Shown here in pieces: positions 1 through 5,836 of a stretch of 15,422 bases of DNA; within the stretch, counting starts at the first letter, position 1, and every line of letters begins with the position of its first letter. This DNA is from UMGS1322 sp900550765 (GTDB taxonomy: Bacteria; Bacillota; Clostridia; Christensenellales; QALW01), in NCBI GenBank assembly GCA_958448705.1, contig CAUDEY010000035.1:1-15422 (forward strand). The letters run 5' to 3'. The notes below the pieces were generated by a model. The model made no database searches. It worked only from the letters and a program-made list of their open reading frames with translations, and was not told the origin of the DNA. Made by a program: the position numbers and the translations under genes.

Positions 1-6
1 AAAAAG

Positions 7-47
7 GAAGGCGCGCTGCCGGCGGCAGAAGAAGCGCCTTCTTTTTT
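7..47 (+). terminator. Intrinsic terminator of an upstream gene
   Basis: GAAGGCGC (7-14) pairs perfectly with GCGCCTTC (34-41). A second stem, CTGCC (16-20) with GGCAG (24-28), sits inside it, and a run of six T follows at 42-47. This is a textbook Rho-independent terminator reading rightward, so a + strand gene probably ends just left of the window. Confidence 0.85.
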
Positions 48-323
48 GCGCAGCGTCGCGGCAAGCAAAGCGGCGGCTGTTTCCGTGCAAAGCCCGAAAA
101 CGAAACTACGGATAATACCGCAGCTTAGGCAGAGGTATGTTCGGTTGACCTGTTCAGCCTGAGACGCTCCTGCAACGGGGCGCTGGTATTATCAATTTTT
201 GTGGTTTCAAGTCTCTATCAAGACCTCGGTATCTTTTTTATATGTTTGAAAAATAATGAAACATCATTCCCGCTCTGTCATATAGTAATAGTAAAATTAT
301 TGAAAAGGGAAAGTTGGAAAATT
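48..323. other. Intergenic region without a recognisable gene
   Basis: No credible coding region is seen between the terminator and the start of the small hypothetical gene. It holds the first copy of a 23-nt repeat (79-101). A reading frame opening at a GTG inside that repeat (85) runs to a TGA near 163 and has no clear ribosome binding site. I could not pick out a convincing -35/-10 pair for the gene at 324. Confidence 0.6.
79..101 (+). repeat. 23-nt direct repeat, copy A
   Basis: The 23 bases match 964-986 at 21 positions, with the first 15 bases (GTTTCCGTGCAAAGC) identical. The two copies lie 885 bp apart and bracket the hypothetical gene at 324-869. The second copy is the 5' edge of a multi-hairpin element; here only the short conserved part is present. 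Confidence 0.7.
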
Positions 324-869
324 ATGTGTAATAATTATACTCGTCAACAAATATGCTTGATGAATCGGATACGACAATTATGGGCGCAGCATGTATATTG
401 GACGCGCTTTTTTATTATTAGCACAGCAGCTGATCTGGACGATTTAGAACCGGTTGCAAACAGATTGCTTCAAAATCCGAAGGATTTTGAAAAGCTGCTT
501 ACACCGATTTACGGCATGAGATCAGCGAATCGGTTCGAAGAACTTTTCACCCAGCATCTGCTGATTGCAGCCGATTTAGTTAACGCAGCCAAAAAAGGCG
601 AAGTTGACAAGGCAAATTCGGCTAGAAAAAGATGGTATAAAAATGCAGATGAAATTGCTGAATTTTTACATTCCATCAACCGGTGCTGGGACGAAGCAAA
701 GTGGAAACATATGCTGTACAGCCATCTGGAAATGACAGAGAAAGAAGCAACGCTTCGCCTGCAGAGAAATTACACAGCGGATATTAAGGTGTTTGATGAC
801 ATCGAAAACGAAGCGCTTAAAATGGCTGATTATATGTTTTGCGGCATTATAAAAATGTGTTCATGCTAA
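324..869 (+). CDS. Small helical hypothetical protein, HVYWTRFFIIS family
   Basis: This encodes 181 aa from the ATG at 324. The frame is open from 201, but the upstream 41 codons look like non-coding leader, and the MCNNYTRQ start fits what I remember of relatives; an AAGGGAAAG stretch lies about 11 nt upstream. The protein looks all-helical and soluble, without a signal peptide or clear membrane segment. Landmarks are HVYWTRFFIIS near the N-terminus, HLLIAADLVNAAKKGE in the middle, a WYKNADEIAEFL block, and a C-terminal ENEALKMADYM. I recall similar small clostridial proteins carrying the label 'acetylglutamate kinase', but nothing here resembles an amino-acid kinase fold and the label looks unreliable. 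The gene stands alone, followed 54 nt downstream by its own terminator. Function unknown. That it is a real gene is likely, given the coherent sequence and the terminator. Confidence 0.75.
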   Translation: MCNNYTRQQICLMNRIRQLWAQHVYWTRFFIISTAADLDDLEPVANRLLQNPKDFEKLLTPIYGMRSANRFEELFTQHLLIAADLVNAAKKGEVDKANSARKRWYKNADEIAEFLHSINRCWDEAKWKHMLYSHLEMTEKEATLRLQRNYTADIKVFDDIENEALKMADYMFCGIIKMCSC

Positions 870-923
870 TAGATAATATGGTTATATCAATTTTTCAAGT
901 CCGATAATTTCATTGTGATCACA

Positions 924-959
924 TCGGAGCAAGCTTTATATCGCTTGCTCTGATTTTTT
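924..959 (+). terminator. Intrinsic terminator after the small hypothetical gene
   Basis: TCGGAGCAAGC (924-934) pairs with GCTTGCTCTGA (943-953), 11 bp with one G-T wobble and an 8-nt loop, followed by six T (954-959). It ends the transcript of the 324-869 gene. Confidence 0.9.
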
Positions 960-963
960 AGAA

Positions 964-986
964 GTTTCCGTGCAAAGCTCCAAAAC
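964..986 (+). repeat. 23-nt direct repeat, copy B
   Basis: Partner of 79-101 with 21 of 23 bases identical. Within this copy, CGTGCAA (969-975) forms the 5' arm of a hairpin closed by TTGCACG (987-993). The 3' arm is absent at copy A, so only copy B lies in a structured context. Confidence 0.7.
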
Positions 987-1090
987 TTGCACGCCATGCT
1001 GCCGCTCCTTTTCCCCGCAAAGCGATTGCATTGCGGGGCCCCGGTCACCGCAAGATGAGCGTGTCATAGGTTGGAGTGCCGGATCAGAAA

Positions 1091-1120
1091 AAGCGGCAAG
1101 TTTTGACTTGGCGCTTTTTT
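1091..1120 (+). terminator. Terminator-like hairpin closing the structured element
   Basis: AAGCG-G-CAAGT (1091-1101) pairs with ACTTG-G-CGCTT (1106-1116), ten base pairs around one internal G-G mismatch with a TTTG loop. A T-run (1115-1120) overlaps the base of the 3' arm. The shape is right for a Rho-independent terminator on the + strand. Confidence 0.65.
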
Positions 1121-1258
1121 TAGCCGCCGCGATAAAAAGCGGAGACAGATATGAATTTTAGTATTGTCGTTATTTGAACGTGAATATATAAAACAACCGT
1201 TTCGAGAAACTTTCCTTTTATATTCTCTAAAACAAAGAAAATATTGATTTGCACTCTA

Positions 1259-1287
1259 TTGATTCTACCAATAGTTTTGTGTACAAT
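1259..1287 (+). promoter_or_regulatory. Promoter of the HTH regulator pair, with overlapping inverted repeat
   Basis: TTGATT (1259-1264) and TACAAT (1282-1287) are separated by exactly 17 bp and read toward the regulator gene, giving a leader of roughly 40 nt. The inverted repeat CTATTG-N7-CAATAG (1256-1261 and 1269-1274) covers the -35 box and half of the spacer. That is where an autorepressor of the downstream HTH type would be expected to bind; this role is inferred. Confidence 0.65.
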
Positions 1288-1332
1288 AAAGGCGTAAGGA
1301 TTGGAACAAAAAATTTTTTACGAGGTAAAACG

Positions 1333-2199
1333 ATGAATGCTTGTAATATTGCCACGAAACTTTCAGAGCTGAGGACAGCAAAAGGATTTACACAGGATGA
1401 GGTTGCAAGTGCGCTGTCCGTATCGAATAAAACCATTTCAAAGTGGGAAAACGGCACATCTTCACCGAATCTTTCAATGCTTGTATCTCTTGCAAAATAT
1501 TATAACGTAAGTACCGACACATTGCTGGGGTTAGAAGATAAGCAAAAAGGAACAAAACAAGTTATAGCAGACGAATTCAGGGGCCTTAACCGATGTGAAA
1601 CCGCGCTGAAAGTATTTGAAATCATTAAGGAAATGTTTCCTGCATGTTTTGAAGGCGCAGGAATTGGAGAGGATAGTATTTGCGATGATATGAACGCTAT
1701 CCCGCCTCAAACAGATAGAATGCCAAGAAATCAAATCTCTCTGAATGAGCTATTCAACTTTGACGTTTGCTCTGACGATGTAAACTTTGCCGTGGTTCAG
1801 CTTCGCAATCAATCAAACTTTGCATGGCTTCTTGATGAGGAAAAGCAGAAACGCATTATCGAGCTTCTTGGCTTCCTGGCGGATGCAGACGTACTGAAAA
1901 TCATGTCATTTATTCACTCAACGGTTTGCTCCGAAAATTTTACCGCGGGATATCTATCCAATAACACGGCTGTGCCGCTTGATAAGACGAGATTTGTGCT
2001 TGAAAAAAGCTGTGAATTAGGTATTTTCAGTAAGGCAACGGCTCACCTGAAAAATGGTGAAGTTATCCTGTATGAGTCTTTCGGGGACGGCTTGATTCTC
2101 GCAATCCTTTCCATTGCATATGAAAGAATGTGCGGCAGCAACGGATACAATTATAACTACAATGGAAGATGTAAAATGATAGGAGGTAAAAAGATATGA
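1333..2199 (+). CDS. HTH_XRE regulator with C-terminal winged-helix-like domain (first paralog)
   Basis: This encodes 288 aa. The ATG at 1333 is chosen over an upstream in-frame ATG (1249) because ACGAGGT sits 7 nt before it, the upstream ATG lies inside the promoter, and the HTH starts immediately after. Residues about 5-68 form a Cro/C1-type helix-turn-helix (FTQDEVASALSVSNKTISKWENG, split here as two helices and the SKWENG signature). Residues about 165-265 resemble a winged-helix/ArsR-like fold (ELLGFLADADVLKIMSFIH, then LEKSCELGIFSK, then a hairpin wing). The central part (70-160) is unassigned and may be a linker or ligand region. The protein aligns over its whole length with the next gene product, so the two are paralogs. 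Its stop overlaps the next start by four bases (ATGA), and its final codons contain the partner's AGGAGGT, implying translational coupling. Probable cytosolic transcription regulator; target and signal unknown. Confidence 0.85.
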   Translation: MNACNIATKLSELRTAKGFTQDEVASALSVSNKTISKWENGTSSPNLSMLVSLAKYYNVSTDTLLGLEDKQKGTKQVIADEFRGLNRCETALKVFEIIKEMFPACFEGAGIGEDSICDDMNAIPPQTDRMPRNQISLNELFNFDVCSDDVNFAVVQLRNQSNFAWLLDEEKQKRIIELLGFLADADVLKIMSFIHSTVCSENFTAGYLSNNTAVPLDKTRFVLEKSCELGIFSKATAHLKNGEVILYESFGDGLILAILSIAYERMCGSNGYNYNYNGRCKMIGGKKI

Positions 2200-3020
2200 G
2201 TTTGTCTCAGAATATCAAAAGATTTCGGCTTGAAAAAGAAATGACGCAAGAACAGCTTGCTTCTCTGCTGGGCATTTCGGCACAAGCGGTTTCCAAATGG
2301 GAGACAAACGAGACCTATCCGGACGGTGCGCTGCTTGTTCCTATTGCAAATGCTCTTGATGTATCCCTTGATGTATTGTTCGATAACAAGGCATATTCGA
2401 TGAAAGACATATCCGCAAGGATACGAAATCTGTTGTCGAATACTCTTCCGGAAAAACAACTTCATCTTATCCGTGACATCTGCTGGCAGATTGAAAAAGG
2501 GCTGTTCAACTGCCGCATGGCGATTGAGGAACGTTATTCGCCTGATGAAATCAATATGCAAACGCAATCATCGTATATTCTGAGTGATTACGGCTTTACA
2601 CACGTTTCAAACGGCCGTGCGCCCTTCTTCTGCGTGTTTCCCGAATACGGCAACAATCTTTCCGATGTGATCGGTAACGGAGAGGAAATGAGAAAGATTT
2701 TTGCAGCGTTGGCTTCACCCGAAACCATGCGTGCGTTGTTGTTCATTTTCCAAAAAGAAGCGAACTATCTATTTGAAGCAGAGGTATTATCAGAGTTGTG
2801 CGAAATTCCCCGTGAATGTATGGATGCCGTTATAAAAGATCTCGTTACGCTTCGCGTTGTGCAACAAAGTGATTCAGAGATAGATGGGAAGATTTGTACG
2901 CTCTATTATTCAAAACCGCGTCATTTGATTATCGCACTCATGCTTTTTGCACATGAATTGAATTATCAGAGCGGATATTGTCTGCAAGCGCATAATAGGA
3001 GCAAGCCTTACTTAAGATAA
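2196..3020 (+). CDS. HTH_XRE regulator with C-terminal winged-helix-like domain (second paralog)
   Basis: This encodes 274 aa. The start is set by a strong AGGAGGT (2181-2187) 8 nt upstream of ATG 2196, inside the end of the previous gene. Residues about 5-63 are a Cro/C1-type HTH (MTQEQLASLLGISAQAVSKW followed by ETNETYPD). Residues about 165-257 look like a winged helix: ALASPETMRALLFIF as the first helix, then EVLSELCEIPRECMDAVIKD as the putative recognition pair, then LRVVQQ and a strand-rich wing ending in LMLFAHEL. The match to the preceding protein covers both domains and the linker, so tandem duplication is likely, and the two may form a heterodimer. No enzyme, toxin or transporter is attached, so the regulated genes are probably elsewhere, or the pair controls only itself. 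The terminator at 3171-3207 ends the operon. Confidence 0.85.
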   Translation: MSLSQNIKRFRLEKEMTQEQLASLLGISAQAVSKWETNETYPDGALLVPIANALDVSLDVLFDNKAYSMKDISARIRNLLSNTLPEKQLHLIRDICWQIEKGLFNCRMAIEERYSPDEINMQTQSSYILSDYGFTHVSNGRAPFFCVFPEYGNNLSDVIGNGEEMRKIFAALASPETMRALLFIFQKEANYLFEAEVLSELCEIPRECMDAVIKDLVTLRVVQQSDSEIDGKICTLYYSKPRHLIIALMLFAHELNYQSGYCLQAHNRSKPYLR

Positions 3021-3170
3021 TCGTTAAAATCCGAAATCCATTGTCTAACAGAGCATTTGCCTGTTATAGAATATAACTTTAATTTCCGTTTATACCAAGG
3101 TATAAAAATGTGTAAGGGTACATTCATATCCGAAATTTTTGCCGGAATCTTTTTGGCTGTTTATTGATGT

Positions 3171-3207
3171 GCCGGAGCAAAGCCTGCTTTGCTCCGGCTT
3201 GTTTTTT
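3171..3207 (+). terminator. Strong intrinsic terminator of the regulator operon
   Basis: GCCGGAGCAAAGC (3171-3183) is perfectly complementary to GCTTTGCTCCGGC (3186-3198), with six T at 3202-3207 after TTG. The 2-nt loop implies that the top base pair opens to give a 12-bp stem with a 4-nt loop. The 150 nt before it, after the stop at 3020, show no coding signal. Confidence 0.93.
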
Positions 3208-3585
3208 GTCCGCGGCAAAAATAAATCATTCACTGCATCCTTGCATCTCCTTTTTGCAAAAGGCAGTGTCTGCTGCGGGCACTCTCATAATGCTTATTCT
3301 TGCTGCTAAATTTTGCGATAGATCCGTATAAGAGAAATTTCTGAATTTATTTGGCTTTTTTCGTTTTGTTTGAGGCGAGCGCTATCGAACGTTAGTAAGG
3401 CTGAAGGAGAGAAAATTTACTACATAATTTTATTTTTTACGCTTGCGCATGCTTTCTCTATTGGGATGTGTATTTTAATCCTTTCCTCGGCAGAGGGAGG
3501 TTTTGAATATATTCGATGAAAGGAAATATGTTTGTTTTCGTTATCAAGAATAGAATACATTTAATGAAAAATCAAGACTGTATGA
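3208..3585. other. Long AT-rich intergenic region, no gene seen
   Basis: No convincing reading frame is present. An imperfect foldback lies near 3230-3270 (CACTGC closing with GCAGTG, with an inner TTGCA/TGCAA pair), but it has no T-tract. The region separates the regulator operon from the transporter promoter and shows no recognisable riboswitch or known RNA. Confidence 0.5.
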
Positions 3586-3614
3586 TTGACAGATATTCTT
3601 AAAATCGTTATACT
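3586..3614 (+). promoter_or_regulatory. Near-consensus sigma-70/SigA-type promoter for the PiT-DUF47 genes
   Basis: TTGACA (3586-3591, perfect -35) is followed after exactly 17 bp by TATACT (3609-3614). The predicted transcript starts near 3621, leaving about 140 nt of leader before the ATG at 3762. No terminator/antiterminator pair or known riboswitch was recognised in that leader. The promoter's strength suggests constitutive expression or control by a repressor. Confidence 0.85.
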
Positions 3615-3761
3615 AATTACATGAAAAATGAAGCATTGTGGTTTTAATAATTGAATCATAAAAAGTTTTCTTATGTTTGGGTCTGTAGCCGCAGAATAGC
3701 AAGAGCCTCTAATTTTTCTTATTTTTAGGTCGAAAAAAAGGTATTGATAAAAGGACGCATT

Positions 3762-4814
3762 ATGGATATATCATTTTTTACGTTTATACAGGATGTTTTT
3801 TCCAATCCAATTCTGTTGGTTACAGTTTTATTAACGCTGGGCGTTATTTTTGTCAATGGGTGGACCGATGCCCCTAATGCTATTGCTACATGTATTGCTA
3901 CACGTTGTATGAAGGTACGCAGTGCTATTTGGATGAGCGCAATTTTTAATTTTTTAGGCGTTCTTATAATGACGCAAATCAATAGTTCTGTTGCCTCCAC
4001 CATTAGCAATATGGTTGATTTTGGTGGAAATACCCAGGAGGCGCTGATTGCATTATGTGCAGCGCTGTTTTCAATTGTGGTTTACAGTGTAGGGGCTTCG
4101 AGGTTTGGGATTCCTACCAGTGAAAGCCATAGTTTGATTGCGGGGCTCACCGGTGCAGCTATTGCGATTCATAATGGTACAAGCGGTATAAATATGCAGG
4201 AATGGGTGAAGGTGTTATATGGCCTATTGCTGAGTTTAGTATTGGGATTTGTTACCGGATGGGTTATTTGTAAGATTGTAACGTTGGTTTGCCAAAATAT
4301 GGACCGTCGCAAGACAAACCGATTTTTTAAAGGCGCGCAGATTTTTGGTGCTGCCGCTATGAGCTTTATGCATGGAGCACAGGATGGCCAAAAATTCATT
4401 GGTGTACTGTTTTTGGGAATTGCATTTTCTAATGGGCAGGAAAGTGTAAGCGGTGTTTCCATTCCTGTTTGGTTGATGCTGCTGTGCAGTATTATCATGG
4501 GATGGGGCACCAGTATCGGGGGAGAAAAAATCATTAAATCTGTGGGAATGGATATGGTTAAGCTTGAAAAATACCAGGGATTTTCTGCGGATCTTTCTGC
4601 AGCGTTTTGCCTGTTATATTCCAGTTTGCTGGGGATTCCGGTTTCTACAACACATACAAAAACGACAGCTATTATGGGGGTAGGAGCAGTGAAACGTCTT
4701 TCTGCTATTAATTTTGGTGTAGTTAAAGATATGGTGCTGACCTGGATCTTTACTTTTCCTGGCTGTGGGTTGATTAGCTTTTTAATGGCAAAAATATTTA
4801 TAGCTGTTTTTTAA
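3762..4814 (+). CDS. PiT-family inorganic phosphate (oxyanion) permease
   Basis: This encodes 350 aa. The ATG at 3762 is preferred to an in-frame TTG at 3744 because AAAGGA lies about 8 nt upstream of the ATG. It is an integral membrane protein with about ten hydrophobic segments. The two inverted PiT signature regions are visible: NGWTDAPNAIAT (32-43) near the N-terminus and PVSTTHTKTTAIMGVG (293-308) near the C-terminus, plus GIPTSESHS (116-124) and FMHGAQDGQKF (202-212), which contribute to the ion and substrate site in this family. PiT proteins are cation-coupled symporters, usually for phosphate; the Bacillus subtilis member CysP carries sulfate. The DUF47 gene 174 nt downstream, with no terminator between, favours phosphate, because DUF47 proteins normally accompany phosphate PiT transporters. 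The first signature reads GWTDAPNA rather than the common G-ND-ANA form, which is a subfamily trait. Confidence 0.92.
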   Translation: MDISFFTFIQDVFSNPILLVTVLLTLGVIFVNGWTDAPNAIATCIATRCMKVRSAIWMSAIFNFLGVLIMTQINSSVASTISNMVDFGGNTQEALIALCAALFSIVVYSVGASRFGIPTSESHSLIAGLTGAAIAIHNGTSGINMQEWVKVLYGLLLSLVLGFVTGWVICKIVTLVCQNMDRRKTNRFFKGAQIFGAAAMSFMHGAQDGQKFIGVLFLGIAFSNGQESVSGVSIPVWLMLLCSIIMGWGTSIGGEKIIKSVGMDMVKLEKYQGFSADLSAAFCLLYSSLLGIPVSTTHTKTTAIMGVGAVKRLSAINFGVVKDMVLTWIFTFPGCGLISFLMAKIFIAVF

Positions 4815-4988
4815 AGGGCTTGCGGTTAAAGGTTTCTTTGCGCCGGGCGGAGAGATGTTATATAGGGCAGAGGATATCCAAAAAGTTGGGTATCAATATA
4901 AGACAAGCTTAAGTACTATAGCTTTATTTCGTGAAAAAGAATTGATGTAATTTATGGGTGAAAAGTACCCAGTTGGGAGGAAAAAACT

Positions 4989-5612
4989 TTGTCTAAAACA
5001 CAGGATGCCTTTTATTTTGAAGCGTTTATCGAATGTGCAGATTATTCCTGCCAGGCAGCAAAGTTGTTGGCACAGGCTATGGAACAGTTCGATATTCGAA
5101 ATGTCCCTAAAAAATTGGAGGAAATTCATACTATAGAGCATACGGGGGATATGAAAAAGCATCTGCTGCTGAATACTCTTGCAAAAGCTTTTATGACTCC
5201 GATTGAGCGGGAAGATATTATGCTTTTGGGGCAGAATATTGATGAAGTAACAGATAAGATTGAAGATGTTCTGATTCGCATCTACTATAATCATATCCGG
5301 ACAATTCCGCCGGAGGCATTGGATTTGGTCAGAGTCGTTTGCCGGTGCTGCGAGGCGGTTCGCACAATGATGCAGGAGTTTTCTGATTTCAGACACTCCA
5401 AAAAGATTCACAGTCATGTGGTGATGATCAATACTTTGGAGGAGGAAGCAGATAAAATTTTTATTTCCAGTATGTATAAGCTTCATCAATCAAAAAGGGA
5501 TCCGTTGGAAGTTATTGCTTTAAGGGAAATTTATATTTATTTAGAAAAGTGTGCGGATGCCTGTGAACATGTAGCAGATGTCGTTGAAGGTGTGATTATG
5601 AAAAACGCTTGA
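4989..5612 (+). CDS. DUF47 (PhoU-like) accessory protein of the PiT transporter
   Basis: This encodes 207 aa from a TTG start at 4989. GGGAGG (4975-4980) stands 8 nt upstream, and the first ATG in frame would remove conserved sequence. It is an all-helical soluble protein with the DUF47/PhoU-like repeat: IEHTGDMKKH (49-58) then TPIEREDIMLLGQNIDEVTD (70-89), and in the second half NTLEEEADKIF and DPLEVIALREIYIYLEKCAD. Its conserved acidic residues match those that bind metal in PhoU-like bundles. Family members associate with, and are thought to regulate, the neighbouring PiT permease. A small stem (4955-4959 with 4967-4971) precedes the ribosome binding site. In many genomes the DUF47 gene comes before the pit gene; here it follows. 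The terminator at 5687-5726 ends the unit. Confidence 0.9.
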   Translation: MSKTQDAFYFEAFIECADYSCQAAKLLAQAMEQFDIRNVPKKLEEIHTIEHTGDMKKHLLLNTLAKAFMTPIEREDIMLLGQNIDEVTDKIEDVLIRIYYNHIRTIPPEALDLVRVVCRCCEAVRTMMQEFSDFRHSKKIHSHVVMINTLEEEADKIFISSMYKLHQSKRDPLEVIALREIYIYLEKCADACEHVADVVEGVIMKNA

Positions 5613-5686
5613 TTGAAGTATAATCAACGGAAGCTGAAGTTAAACGGCGGTATTTCATTGTATCATAAACGATAGGAGATATTATG

Positions 5687-5726
5687 ATGATGGTAAATAC
5701 TCAAGAAGTATTTATCATCATTTTTT
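5687..5726 (+). terminator. Intrinsic terminator after the DUF47 gene
   Basis: The 15-base arms 5687-5701 and 5707-5721 pair with a single G-T wobble around a 5-nt loop, and the T-run continues to 5726. It isolates the PiT-DUF47 transcript from the sulfatase operon. Confidence 0.9.
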
Positions 5727-5754
5727 ATCTTAAGAAGAGAATGAAACTGAAAGT

Positions 5755-5796
5755 TACAGAAAAACTGTAGGGCGGAATAAAAGCTTGTAGGTCCGC
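5755..5796. promoter_or_regulatory. Two inverted repeats near the sulfatase promoter, candidate operator
   Basis: TACAG-AAAAA-CTGTA (5755-5769) is a perfect 5+5 palindrome lying about 16 bp upstream of the -35 box. GCGGA (5772-5776) and TCCGC (5792-5796) are a second perfect pair that brackets the -35 box. No regulator gene is adjacent, so the binding protein is not known, and such short arms can arise by chance. Confidence 0.35.
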
Positions 5797-5813
5797 AGAG
5801 GGTGTGCTATAAT
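5785..5813 (+). promoter_or_regulatory. Promoter of the sulfatase-maturase operon
   Basis: TTGTAG (5785-5790), a 17-bp spacer and a perfect TATAAT (5808-5813), with TGC immediately before it giving an extended -10 element. The transcript should begin near 5820, leaving a leader of under 20 nt that is mostly the AAGGAGGG ribosome binding site. Control is therefore at transcription initiation, with no room for a riboswitch. Confidence 0.8.
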
Positions 5814-5836
5814 AAAAATAAAGGAGGGAAAGCAGG

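Larger units (their letters stand above)
964..1120 (+). other. Three-hairpin element, possible ncRNA or dispersed repeat
   Basis: Three perfect or near-perfect stem-loops follow one another. They are CGTGCAA/TTGCACG (969-975 with 987-993), CCCCGCAA/TTGCGGGG (1013-1020 with 1031-1038), and a terminator-like hairpin at 1091-1116 with a T-run. A 63-codon frame opening at a GTG (970-1161) covers the same bases, but its composition (Cys, Ser and Pro rich, low complexity) and the overlapping hairpins argue against a real protein. It lies between a terminator (924-959) and the promoter of the regulator pair, so any RNA from here would be independent of both neighbours. No known RNA family is recognised. 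Confidence 0.4.

Noticed and set aside
201..323. N-terminal extension of the small hypothetical gene
   Set aside because: The 41 extra residues are AT-leader-like and lack a ribosome binding site; the ATG at 324 starts a coherent protein.
970..1161. 63-codon frame with GTG start
   Set aside because: Its bases are covered by three hairpins and a terminator-like structure, the composition is low-complexity, and there is no ribosome binding site. Reported as a structured element instead.
1333..3020. Toxin-antitoxin or abortive-infection module built on the XRE proteins
   Set aside because: Both genes encode regulators of near-equal size with DNA-binding-like domains; no toxin fold or catalytic motif is seen.
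3228..3270. Foldback with CACTGC/GCAGTG arms as a possible riboswitch or terminator
   Set aside because: The stem is interrupted, has no T-tract, and lies more than 300 nt upstream of the next promoter.
3621..3647. Eight-codon leader peptide (MKNEALWF) at the predicted transcription start of the PiT unit
   Set aside because: It has no ribosome binding site and lies exactly at the expected +1, with no attenuator hairpin after it.
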